From: Sodiomyces alkalinus F11
Lineage: Eukaryota > Ascomycota > Sordariomycetes > Glomerellales > Plectosphaerellaceae
Direction: 5' to 3'
Assembly: GCF_003711515.1 (NCBI RefSeq)
Contig: NW_021167079.1
Location: 3,317,185-3,381,184 of the forward strand
Length of the DNA: 64,000 nt
The notes beneath the pieces were generated by a model, which was not told the origin of the DNA, searched no databases, and saw only the letters and a list, made by a program, of their open reading frames with translations. Both the position numbers and the translations under genes were made by a program. Positions within the stretch are counted from its first letter, which is position 1. Each line of letters begins with the position of its first letter. Shown one piece after another: positions 46,801 through 57,740 of this stretch.

Positions 46801-48430
46801 TGCCTATCCTTTTAGATAGGGCGAGCACTTAGGCGGTAATACCCTTAACGCCTTTAGCTCTATTATAGATAAAGGAAATAGTATACTTCTTAAGGAGGTC
46901 GGCGAGCTTATCTATATCCGATTAAGAGGCTATAGACTCCTAGACTATAGTAGGCCGCCTTAAGATCATGGGCTAGAAAGCGGTACTATTAGGCTAATTA
47001 GACTTAGCTATACCTAGTATAGCGTCCTTATCTATAGGCTTACCCTCTACTTCCTAGATATCCGTAGACTACTCGCGTAGTAGGTCTAAAAATAGCTTAT
47101 AGCTCTTAACTATCTTTCTTAAGTCGGTGCCTCGAATCTTAAGCTTATTAGCGATAAATATATAGATATCCCTATATAGAATAGTAAGAACGATACCGTA
47201 GAACTCGGAGTCTTCGATAAAAGTGCCTTAAACCCGCTCGGCCTTAGTCTTCTAGATAGTGATTTACTATAATAAGTCCCTAACCTGATAAACGCTATTA
47301 ATCTTATGCGTCTTATGCTTTACCCGAAGCTAATAAACCTCGTAAGAGAAGTTAAGTTAGTAGTTAGGATCCAGATAAGAGAACTCTTTAACGAGCTTCT
47401 TAACTAGATTAGACTAACCGCCCTTATCGGCTTAAACCTCTCTGACTAGGCGTTCGATAGCGGGACGAATAGCCGTATCCGTGTATAGGTTAACGTAGGT
47501 GATCTTATCGGCTTTACTAAGGCGGTTAAGCTTAGTATAGTTATCGTACTGCTAAAGGAACATGGAGAGGGACTTACCACTAAAGCGGAGAGCTCTAGTA
47601 GCGAGGGGATTTAGGGGTACTCTTAACGTGGTAGTGGTAGGGTGTAGGGCTTTAACGACCTCGGTAATAGTGCTCTCTCGGTCACGGCTTATTAGGGCTT
47701 ATAGCAGCTTAATTAGGTCTTTAGCGGTGGTAGGGGAAGCGTTCGAAGCGGGCTAGGCAGGGGTAGTAATAGGGGTAGTGTTAGGGGTAGTTATTGAAAT
47801 AGTAGCCGGAGCCGCGGTAGACGTAGTAGTCGGCCTAGAAGCGGGCGGAGGTAAGGCCGTAGCCCTGATATCGTGGTTCCCCTAATTAGGGGTAGCAGAA
47901 GTGGTAGGCGTAAGAATAGGGGGAATAGCCGGCGAGGGAGCCTTATTATCGGAGTCGCTAATAACGATAATAGGGGTAGGCTCGCGATACTAAGTCTAAG
48001 TGTCTATAGTGTTTTAGGTGTAAGTACGAGGGGGTAGGCGAATAATAATAATAGAGTTAGGGCGCTTAGGGTATTTAGGGAAAGGTTCTTCGAACTAATC
48101 GTCTAGCGAGAAGATCCTATAGGTGTTCTAGATACTAGCCAGGTTATTATATATATTATCTTATCTTAATAAGAGTGATAAGGTCTTTAACGAGAGGGCG
48201 GTCCTAGGTTTTACTCCTTAATACTTATCTTCAGTGTCTAGCTTTTCTAACTTACCTCGAAGGAAAAGGCCCCCCACTATTAGGAGATTACCTATTAGTA
48301 AAGGGACTATACTCACGGATATTAATATTAAAAGTATTACCCGCTAAGTCTTACGAAGAAGTATCACGACCTGCTCACGGGGTCTATAGAGGTCCTTACT
48401 AAACTATCGGGTCCTCTTATAAGGTATCAT
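40860..48430 (-). pseudogene. Ty3/gypsy-type Gag-Pol pseudogene without LTRs
   Basis: Minus-strand order: Gag about 47.7-46.9 kb (RFSGKSLSMFLQQYDNYTK), protease-like region about 45.3 kb, RT about 43.9-43.2 kb, RNase H about 43.1-42.5 kb, integrase about 42.3-41.3 kb, and a charged coiled C-terminal extension to 40.86 kb. RT residues 43649-43891 are open (IIQDRLKKGIIEESH, YYNPWFLVKKKDG, LISLLDLFSGYN). The catalytic box near 43460 reads FINDI instead of a YLDD type. Integrase shows LIRRAY...CSEYQARRSR, CLDVQYL and LIDRG-like positions of the zinc and DDE sites. No chromodomain was seen, in contrast to gypsy 1. Many RIP stops. Confidence 0.75.
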
Positions 48431-49097
48431 TATTTCGCTCCTATACTCGGTATTAGCTTTTTATTAGATTTATTAGGGTTTAGTTACCCTAATCCGGGTA
48501 AGCTACTCTCGGCGGTCTTATCTTTTCTTCGCCGTTATACGAGGGTCTATCTTAGTTAGTAGTAGGGGTTATAAGCCCTCTATCGAGTCTATTCTATATC
48601 CAGAATCTAACTCTATCGCGATCTAATCAGTTTCCTCCGCTATAATTACTACCTACGTAGCGGCGGGTCTTATAATCAAAAGTGTTAATAGTTCTTTAAC
48701 TCTTACCTAAGCAGTTATTTCTTTTCTTTTCCTGATCTTATTAGGGCTAATCTCCCCTCGGTCTTAAAGCGTTGAATCCTTCCTTAGTCGTTATCTTTAT
48801 ATTCTTTCTGAAGTTATTAACTAATAGTCCGTTTAGGAGGGCCGGAACCTCCCTTAAGCGCCTCTATTACTCTAATTAGGGTTAGAATACTTTAGGGACG
48901 CCGAATAAATCCGCCTCCGAGCACTATATTATAACTGGATAAAGACGTAGTAGTACTAGATCGTTAAGATAAAGATTAGATAAAGAGGTTAGTCCAGCGA
49001 AACCACGATACATAACCAAAATATAACTAACACCGCTATAACCTTTAGCGAAGAAGTAGGTCGGTAGTCACTATTCTGATCAAGGCAACGTAAGTTA

Positions 49098-51450
49098 AGC
49101 TGGAAAGATACCTTAAACGTGGAATAAGTAATTATAAAAGAGGATAATAATTATATATTAATCCCTCGATAGGGACGTCCCGAGCCTGTCCTTAATATAC
49201 ATATAGGCAGCGGATCCAGCGGCCTTAAAAGGGGGGTCATGTGACCGTCTGCCGAACCACTCCAACACCGTATCTACGCGGTTATAGTAGCACGTATAGT
49301 GGCTTAAGGAGCTCGCCCTGTTTAATTTTAAGATTCGGCACCGTCCGGGGATATTAAACCCCGCGGACGGATTATCGAGGAAGCCCTAATATACGCCCTA
49401 TAAGCGCGCCCTAGTTACTAACCGGGCTAAGGCGGTAAAGTCTTTTTCGAAGTGTTTTATTAAGGGGCGTATCGGGAACCAGGATAGTTCCTATACTGCC
49501 CTAGTTTCTATTCCCGCTCTTAACTCCCCCTTGCCGGAAAAGGTAGTAAAGGTATAGGCGGATAATCCCTCTTTAGAGTCCTTCTCGAGGCGTTTTATTT
49601 TAGGCTATATCGGGAACTAGCGTGGTTCCCGTAATAGCCCCGGTTATAATTCTCCCGCTCCTCCTATCTTACCGAAGGTAATTAAGACGTAAGCGGATAA
49701 CCTTTTTTTAGAGCCCGCTCCTCCTATCTTAGTAGTTAAGACGTAAGCGGATAATCTTTTTCTAGAGTCCTTTTCGAAGCGTTCTGCCTTAGGCCTATAT
49801 AGGACCTAGTATAGTACCCTCGCTATTCCCGCTCCTCCTACCTTACCGGAAAAGATAGTTAAGATATAAGCGGATAACGTTATCTTAGAGTCTTTTTCGA
49901 GGTAATTTACTTTAGGCCTTATCGGGAACCAGCGTGGTTCTTATAGTGCCCCTAAGTCTAACTCTGTTTTTCCCGCTCTTAATTCCCCTACCTTACTAGA
50001 AGAGGTGGTAGAGGCGTAAGCGGATAACTCTTTTTGCATTAGATAGCGTAAGGCCCACGGTAACGATACCACGTATAGATACTAGTCTAGGAGCGGTGGT
50101 ATCCTTTATTTTAAGAATCGCGTTTTTATACTAGACTACTCTAGCCTCCGTTAAAAGGTTCTATAGTGTTTCTATAATAGACCTAGCGTGGGTTACTATA
50201 GGGTTATAAGGACTATTAAAAGGATTTCGGACTTTTACTTCTAGGATTATTTACCTAGGGATATCCGGCAGTTTATGCCTACCTATACTATTTATTAACG
50301 CACTAAGCCGCGGCACTATAAGCTATATAGCGAGCTAGCGAGTCGTCTAGTGCTTTAGCGCCCCTTTATAGAGATATCTATTAACTTTATCACGGGCCTA
50401 CCACCGGTTTATAGCACGGCTATAGATAGGAAATAGAATACTATCCTTATAGTAGTATACCGCCTAATAAAGTACTCGATTTATATCCCCTTAAGTAGTG
50501 GCCTAATAGTAGAAGGACTTACTAAGTCTTTATAGTATTATATCTTCCGCACTTTCGGCCTACCTAATAGTATTATCTCGGACTAAGGCTCGCTATTTAT
50601 AAGTCGTTTTTAGGTAACCTTATACCGGTGCCTTAGCACCGTATAACGCCTGTCTATAGCGTAGTACCCGTAGACGGATAGATAGACGGAGCGATAGAAT
50701 TAGAATCTTAAGCACTATCTTCGCGTCTTCTGCTCGTAGGAATAGGACGACTAGGTTAACCGGCTATTATTAGTAGAGTTTACCTATAATATAGCGTGGT
50801 ATTCCGCGATACGTTACACCCTATCCGATACCCTAATGGGCTATAACCCCCGAGGCCCTGATAAAGTATAGCTCCTAAGGGCAGGTAAGGTTCGCGCCGC
50901 TAGAGTAGAGCGCCGTGCGGAACACCTTATAGCCTAGTGCCGTTCTATCTCGGACCTTATTAAAAGGGCGTAGGCCTCCTATAAACGGTATTATAATAAC
51001 GGTTATGCCTAGCGTTCTTTTAAGGTCGACGAGTATATCCTACTATCCACGAAGAATATCCGGTAGAAAAGACCGTCGAAAAAGCTTAGCGATAAGTTTA
51101 TCGGCCCCTATACGGTGACTAAGATTATCGGCACATATAGCCTGGCTTACTAGCTAGCACTACTAAAAGGAATAAGGATTTATAACGTGTTCCCGGTTTC
51201 CCTGCTAGAATTATAGAGGTCCCGCGATAGATTATAGCCGGAACCACCTATAGTCGACGTCGAACTAGATTCGGACGAGTATAAGATCGAAGCTATCCTA
51301 GACTATCGATATTAGGGTAAACGGCGCTAGTACCTAATTAAATAGGCCGGCTATAGCGACGAGAAGAATACCTAGGAGCCGAAACGGAACGTACCCGATA
51401 AACTCGTTAATAATTATTTTAGGTCGAGGCTCTCCGTCTTAAGGAACTAA
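49098..51450 (+). pseudogene. Ty3/gypsy element 1, right part: integrase and chromodomain
   Basis: From about 50040 the plus strand reads as a gypsy integrase: the zinc region (NRPSVGYYRVIRTIKRISDF, TYTIYQRTKPRH), the DDE core INFITGLPPVYSTAIDRK, FRTFGLPNSIISD and STVQRLSIA, then the GPYTVTKIIGTYSLAY module and, at 51240-51420, a chromodomain (DSDEYKIEAILDYR, YLIKQAGYSDEKNTQEP). It ends at LSVLRN followed by TAA at about 51450. A chromodomain C-terminal to integrase marks the chromovirus branch. RT and RNase H are absent between this and the left part. RIP stops throughout. Confidence 0.75.
49430..50035 (+). repeat. Imperfect 110-140-bp coding tandem repeats ahead of gypsy integrase
   Basis: Four to five degenerate units, each with GCGGATAA, AGAGTCCTTTTCGAAGCG, TATCGGGAACCAG and CCCGCTCCTCCTACC-like blocks. 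In frame they give repeated ADN..LESFSRRF.LG.IGN and IPAPP.LPEK segments, so the linker before integrase has expanded by tandem duplication. Confidence 0.6.
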
Positions 51451-52020
51451 ATAGGGAACTGAACGGGTTTATATACTATCCCTATAGGAGACCGTAGGGA
51501 CACGATATAAGGACGTTTTCCTACCATTTCCCCCTCCTTACGGATAATAAGACTTACTAAGAACTAATCGGGATTACACACTATTCCTATAGGGGACCTA
51601 ATAGAGATAAGGGTCCACGAATCGGCCAGATTAACCTAGTAAAACCCTTTAGTGGGTTATAGAGATAAATTCTTAGGCAGGGACCCCCCCTTAATCTAGA
51701 CAGGAACTATATAAGCGTTATCGCCTTAGTTACTATTTCCTTACTTTAAGCGTTCTGCTCTTAATCTCTATTCTTCTTCTTAAACGTAATACTCCCGCCC
51801 CCGACCCCGTTCTTATCTATTTAGTATAATAGCTTATCGTCTTAAGTTCTACTTTCCCCCTTAATTAGCCGTTACGATTAAGACACAATTAATATTATTA
51901 TATTATAGCAAAAGTATAGTTAGGACCGTTAGGGTTACGATAGGAATACCCTAAAGCTGGTTAAAAAAAAAAGGAAAAACCTAACCCGAAGGCTAGTAAA
52001 AAACCTGAAAAAAAAATAAC
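51451..52020. other. Gypsy 1 3' flank, no gene seen
   Basis: RIP-affected sequence with a short CCCTATAGGGGACC-type repeat (51480 and 51583) and a purine/A-rich tract at 51963-52015. It may contain the 3' LTR of gypsy 1, but no second copy was found. Confidence 0.35.
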
Positions 52021-53570
52021 TATTCCTTTATATATACTATTATAGCCCCTTTAGGGCGTCCTTAAACCCCACTAATTTATCGTTTAAAGGGGTAGGCTCC
52101 CGCTTAGCTACCTCGCCGTTATTATCCTCTATATATACCTGGCTCTGCCCCGCGGTAGTAGCCGTTACCCCCTTTTACCTATTACCCGCGGATAGTGTCG
52201 AAGGCCGAAGAGATAGAGGCGTCTTCGCCTTCTGCTGCTTCTTGTTCTTCTTCTCTAATAAAAGAGTCGAGGGCGTTAAAGCCTTCTTCCCCTTCTTCAC
52301 TAATAAGGCCGGCACTATATCGTTATCGTCGGGCACTTTATAAGGATCCGGGGGACCCTAGGGACCTTATGGCATAAAGCCTTAAGGTTATACAGGACTA
52401 CTATCACTAAATATATCGTTACCTATAAAGATAACCCCCGCGGGGGCTAAGGTAGACCCTAAGAATATAGGCATATCACCTTCCGTGGCCTGAGCCTAGG
52501 CTAGGTTAAGGGCAGCTATCTACTTAAAAGCAGCGGCCGTACGTTCCTAGGCTATAAGGTCGCGCTAGTATAACGCTAGGTGTTATTACTCGATATCGAG
52601 CCGCTACTACTTAACGATAAGGCGCTACTACTATAACCCGATAAATTACTTAAGGAGCGACTCTATACTATTAAGCCTTTTATAGATATCTTCCGCCGTT
52701 TTCTAGCGGGCGTCGGTAACTTCTTTAGCTTAACGCCGAGTAGCTATAGCTTCCTTAGTAGACGACTAGTTAACCTCTAGCGTCGCTTAACCCAGAGCCT
52801 CTCTAAGGATAACCTAGTATCGAACTACTATAGTCTAATACTATAAAGGATTAGTAAGGGTACTATATAGGGTTAATAAGGGGACACGCTTAATAATACT
52901 CACGCGACGACTCTCGTTTAGGCCACCTTTTTCGATAGCGATAACTAAAACCTTTTATAGCTACTCGATAGTGTTTTTACCGGCGATAGGAAGCTATTAT
53001 ATATATTAGACTAACTAGACTACGGAATAGTCTATAAAAGGAGGAGCTATAGGGATAATAAAGAGATATAAAAGGGAATAAAGATATATCGGGACGATAA
53101 CGAGGATATATAACTTACTACGCAGTATTTAAGGCTATTATACTTAAAGTAATAATAGCACTTATTCGTCCGCCGACTATTATCGGTATAGCGGCACGTT
53201 ACGGCCTTAATAGTATACGTTTTTTCCTTAAAGTTAATCGCCACTAACTTACCCGTATAACGTATATAGGGGGCCTTTAGATCCCCGCTTATACCGATAT
53301 CTATTACCCTCTAGCGTGGAGCGACTAATAGCGTAGTAGTCGATATTAAAAGCGTAGCCGTAATAGGAGTAGGAGGCTTTAGCGTAGCTAGCTACGAGGC
53401 TAACTACCTAGCAGACTACGAGGTCGATACCGTAGCCGTGGTCTTAAGCCTTTTAGAGGCCCGCGTTATACTCGTAGGAGTAGCGGCGCGTTTATTATTA
53501 TTATCTTTTTAGGAAGGTATAGTGATTACGCGTGGTTAGCTAGTATTATAGACTAAAGACGTGTGGGAAC
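52020..53570 (-). pseudogene. Unknown Cys-containing ORF, RIP-degraded
   Basis: On the minus strand, reading stops as Gln, a protein-like frame runs from about 53540 to 52190. The open part 53047-53244 includes AINFKEKTYTIKAVTC and NSRRTNKCYYYFKYN, a possible Cys-rich module with one cysteine replaced by tyrosine. A helical Gln/Arg-rich region (QQQRLIVKQQRLDIEQQHLA) and an acidic tail (EEGEEGFNALDSFIREEEQE) follow. I do not recognise a family. It may be an accessory gene of a repeat or a captured host gene. Confidence 0.4.
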
Positions 53571-54540
53571 TACTTATAAGATAGTAGTTATTTAACTCTT
53601 TAAGATTATAAATGGTTAGTATATAGTATCTTAGATTAGGGGAAAACTCACGAAGAATAGTATAATCGGAACATTAAGTATAGAAGAGGAAGAAAAGAAT
53701 AGAAAAAGGGAATAACGGTAGGTTATAAGATATCCCTAAAAAGCAGTTATATAGGTACCTATTTTTAGTATAAAGAAGGAAGCTACGAATCCACGGAAGG
53801 AGTAATGACGGACCCTACGTGATACCGGCCCTAGGAGTCTTTATAGATAAATTAAAGGGATAGCCTAGAAGAATAAAGGGATATACCAGGGGGCTAATAG
53901 AGGAACCGGCCGGGAACCTATCGGGGTCCCGGGTAGGGTATTAGCTTTAGTGGTTTTATTAATAGAACGAAAAGAGGGAGTACGTACCCGGGTTAAAGCC
54001 ACGGCCTAAGAGGCTCCACGTAGGAACTAGGCGGGGACTTATCGAGGTCCTATCGTGGAGGGCTCTGGTTCGGGGGCACCGGGGGACTTAGGGACGGATT
54101 TAGGCACTAAGTTTTAGAGGAGCCGGGAGGCCGGCACGGATCGGGCGCTCCTAAGGATAGGAGTATCCGGGGAAGGTCGCTATATCAGGTGCCTATAGTA
54201 GTAGTTATAATAGGTCCCCAGTATAAACCTATAAGGGTCCAGGTATACCCCGTCTAAGACCCCTTAAGGTATAAATAAAGTAAGTTATTATATAGTAAAC
54301 AGAATAGTCCCTTAAGGTAAATAAGGCAGCCCTTAAGGTAAATAAGGCAGCCCTTAAGGAAATAAATAAGCAGTCCTCGAGGAGTAGAGCGTAGCCTTAA
54401 GGAGCGAGGGAGTCTCCCCTTTAAAGGGGAAGGCCAGCGATTAATCTAACTCTTTAGCTACCCCTACACTTTCCCCATCATGATTCCATTATGATCCTAC
54501 CTGGTTCCTTGCTTAACCCTACCTTTTCACTCTTTACGAC
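53571..54540. other. Mixed intergenic DNA with a 21-22-bp tandem repeat
   Basis: No gene seen. About three copies of GCAGCCCTTAAGGTAAATAAG lie at 54306-54372. Composition becomes normal for about 70 bases around 54470-54540 (CCCCATCATGATTCC), then RIP-type copia sequence begins. Confidence 0.5.
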
Positions 54541-57395
54541 TACCTATTTAACAGATTAGTAGATATGGATAGATTATAGGCGTTTACTAATTTCTTCGGT
54601 AAACGTTATAGCTTTTAGCATTTTAATATTACCGTTAAAGTCCTGTCTTCATTAAAGATCATGTCTTTTATAGTAGTAATATCCGTTATATATAGCAGCT
54701 AGAAGCGGAAACTATTCGAGGAATAGTATCTAATATAATAACCGATCTATACCTTCGGTTCTAGCCTTTATAGGCGGTTTCTTTTAGCGTAGGTATTACG
54801 CGTTTTTATAAAGGCTTTATAGTTGTATACTCGTAGGTATATAAGGTTAGGACGGGAGGGTACATACTCTACTACGCGTAATTAAGCGCACCTACACACA
54901 CACTACCTATAATCGAACCCTGGAGCCTAGGGAACTCCGGGGAGCACATACCACTACTTAAGGACCAGTCCCGGACTAATAATTCTGCTTCGTATATTCT
55001 TTACTTTTCTATACAAGTTATATAAATAACTAGATACTCGTTATAGGCTTAGTCTCCTTAATTGACTCGTGTCATAGCTTTAGGGCTGTATGTATATATT
55101 GAATCAAAAAAAATAAGGTTAGGTTCACGGCCGCGTAGGCCTTCGGATAGCGTTTTCTACTTGTTAATATAGCGAGGGGTTCTATTATATAAGTAAATAG
55201 CCGTCTTGAAGAGCTCGGGCTAGATACATATAGGCAGATTAGCTCTAATCCTTATAGCCCTCACCTTCCTTTTAACAATACCTTTAATCCGTTCTGCGAC
55301 GCCGTTTTAATCCTGTGAATATAGTGCCGACGGCTAGCCTTCTACCCCTTTCGCAGCGATGAAAGTAATAACTTCTAGGTACTAAAATATTTCGGAATCG
55401 GCTAGTAGGATACGTGGCCTAATATTGAATTAGGTCTTAGGCAGGGTAAAAACGTCTTTTAACGTATAAAGAATAAAACCTTAATCTCTTTTCTATAGAT
55501 AGTAATCCTATATATAGCCTATCAACATATCTATAACGAATCTAATAGACTTATATAGGCCGCCTAATAATTCCGACTCTTTTAGATCATAAATATTAAT
55601 AGCTAAGGTTTCGCCGGGGTGTAACGGGTAAAGGGATAGTATCCTCCTAATCTTTAAAGATACTTACGATTACCCGTACGTGCTATACTCTACGGTATAT
55701 AGCCCCTTAATCCTTACCCCCTAGATAGTATTAACGATCTTTACGAGGGTATCTATACCATAATATCCGAGGTTTTTGTGTTATCTTTACGCTATAGTCT
55801 TCTACAGTTTCCGTGGTTATCGCGATCTTTTATACGGATTATCGTGTGGGTCCTAAGCCGAAACCGTAAACGTGGTAGCGGTAGCCGTGGCTTCTGCACG
55901 CTTGATTCTATACTAGCCATAGATATCTAGTAGCTTATGGATAGGCCGGTTATCGGTAGTAGTAGTAATACTATTGTTTATAGTATCCTAGCGATAGCCC
56001 TATAGGCGTAGCTGGCATTCCGAGATAATATTAGTAATAAACTCCTTATAGTATACGGTATCGTGTAGGTATAATAGCCTCCTTATACCGGATAGAGATT
56101 GTATACATAGCTTGACGTCTCTGTACCTGAGGATAGGAGCCTTATAGATGCCCACTTAGAGGGATGAAGATAAAGTATTAGTGAGTAGTCTAATAGTCGT
56201 AAAACGGCCTTAATTATTAAAGATATGGATTAATGATCCTAAGTCTAGGATCGTGTAATATAGTAATGCTTTAGCTTGGTTAATAGAGAGGGATACTCCT
56301 TATTATAATCTTAATAGTGTTATCGTACAAGAGCGCGCTATACCTCCTATGGGGTGGAAGCCTAGTATTACGGCTGGCTGGAAAACCCGCTGATTTTATT
56401 ACGTAGTAAGTGTAGTAGTTATATTATTCAGTTAATCCTTCTGGACCTCCTATATCTTGCTAGCGGTGATAGACCCTAAGGCTTCTCGTCTTTTCTGTAT
56501 CGCGGTGTCCACGCGGCTCTTGAAATATAGGTTATATACTTTTATTTCTGTAATCTTTATAATATATTTATAATTACTCTAACTATAAGGGCGTATATCC
56601 GGCCTTACGTATTAGTAGGCGGGGGTGGAATAGGGGTTTTTATAGATCTTATAGGGCCTCCTGGTTATAGAAGGGATAGCCTTTACGGACGTGTTACTAC
56701 GAGAGCGCTTCTTGTTAGCGTCTTTATTATTAGTAGTAGTAGTAGTATCCTTAGTATCGGGGAGGTTCCTAAGGGTATTAAAAGTGCCTTTCCCGACTCT
56801 AGGCTTTATAGCAGTGGCGGATTAGAGGCTTTTTATATTATTAAGAACCGCCCTTAGAGCCTTTACGAAGTCATTATTTGTTAGCTCGTTTTCCGTAATC
56901 TTATCATAGTTATTTACTAGGTAGTTATTACTCTATTCCTAAGTAATAGATCTAATAGCTTTTAACGCGTCTTCCGCCTAACGGTCTACGCTTAATAACT
57001 CTAAAACGCCTATATTTATAGTGTATTATCGCTGTTTTCTAGTTTATAATCTACGTGTCTATATCCTTAGGTGTCGTCTTTATAGGCGACGTATAGCGAT
57101 AGTATAAGATTAGAGCTTTTTTACAGAGATTATTAGAGGTTAGTCCTGCTTACACGTAGAGGAGGGTAATCTAAGCTTATAGGTTATTTGCTTTATTATT
57201 CTATAGCTACGCGAGTAGGTTATATAGCATAGTGTAGATAGTTGCTATAATATACTAGCGTACCTTATTCAACTCCTTTTACTATGCTTTATAGTCGGCC
57301 TCTTCCTCGCGGTATACGCGGCGATCTTATAGATAGCGTGTGCGTCCCTTTTCGGAGAGGTTATCGGTAGACGTAGGGATAATCTTAATCAGTGG
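54541..57395 (-). mobile_element. Internal fragment of a copia element (Gag to integrase)
   Basis: Colinear with 13500-16090 of copia element 2, in the same orientation, with many RIP differences and small indels. It is truncated at both ends, without LTRs. It is split at 54851-55112 by a SINE-like insertion. No intact frame. Confidence 0.8.
54851..55112 (+). mobile_element. Young SINE-like insertion with A-tail and 10-bp target duplication
   Basis: 262 bp inserted in the copia fragment. It is flanked by ATAAGGTTAG on both sides (54841-54850 and 55113-55122) and ends in an A8 tail. The empty site is visible in copia element 2 near 13795 (AAGCTTAGAGTAACGGCC). CpA and TpG are abundant (CACCTACACACACACTACC), so it escaped or postdates RIP of its host copy. 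No coding capacity. On the minus strand a GGGTTCGATTAT resembles a B box, but orientation disagrees with the A-tail, so a tRNA origin is not claimed. Confidence 0.8.
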
Positions 57396-57398
57396 TTC

Positions 57399-57740
57399 TG
57401 TCAGATACCACCACACACTTACCGGGGTGTGACTTACGCCATTTTCCACATGGATAGAGTACTCCCGACCGATATATCTATCTCGATTTCCCCTCCTTTT
57501 ACCTTATAGTTAGATATTCCCGCAGAGTACCTTTTATTAACCTATAACCTAAGCTTAGTATATAATAGAGTACTAAAGCTATACTATAACTATATAATAT
57601 ATATGCTTAGTAATACACCTACTCGAGAACTTACTTATTCGGCGACCTAAACAGGAACCTACTTATTCGACGACCTAAAACGTCTAGTTAGCCTTAGTAA
57701 GCCTATAGGGGCACTAGAACCTATAAGGACTCCTCGATTA
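57399..57740. other. Segment beginning like the Gag-only element's LTR
   Basis: TGTCAGATACC at 57399 followed by CGGGGTGTGACTT resembles the LTR start at 20538 (TGTTAGATAAAGG...CGGGGTGTGACTT). It could be the edge of a related LTR that truncates the copia fragment. The rest shows no gene. Confidence 0.35.

Larger units (their letters stand above)
37496..49094. mobile_element. Candidate 11.6-kb TIR-bounded element carrying gypsy-like Gag-Pol
   Basis: Left end CTTACGTTACCCTGATTAG (37496-37514) and right end CTGATCAAGGCAACGTAAG (49076-49094) are inverted repeats matching at 16 of 19 positions; two of the three differences are RIP-type transitions. TTA flanks both sides (37493-37495 and 49095-49097). 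Inside lie a plus-strand unknown ORF (38258-39474), a motif-rich noncoding tract (39.48-40.85 kb) and a minus-strand gypsy-type polyprotein (40.86-48.4 kb). I found no direct LTR pair. It sits inside gypsy element 1. The alternative is an ordinary gypsy element whose LTRs were lost, with a chance inverted match. Confidence 0.45.

Noticed and set aside
37505..48884. CCCTAATTAGGG palindromes as head-to-head telomere repeats
   Set aside because: Single units only, never tandem. Related copies read CTAATCAGGGG, so the TTAGGG look is a RIP product of TCAGGG.
37493..49097. The 11.6-kb unit as a small Starship because TTACTTACGTTA fits TTAC(N7)A
   Set aside because: No tyrosine-recombinase captain gene was recognised, and the ends are inverted repeats around a gypsy polyprotein. 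The target match is probably coincidental.
54851..55112. tRNA-derived SINE based on GGGTTCGATTAT
   Set aside because: The B-box-like sequence is on the strand opposite to the A-tail and no A box is evident. SINE-like is kept only on tail, size and duplication.
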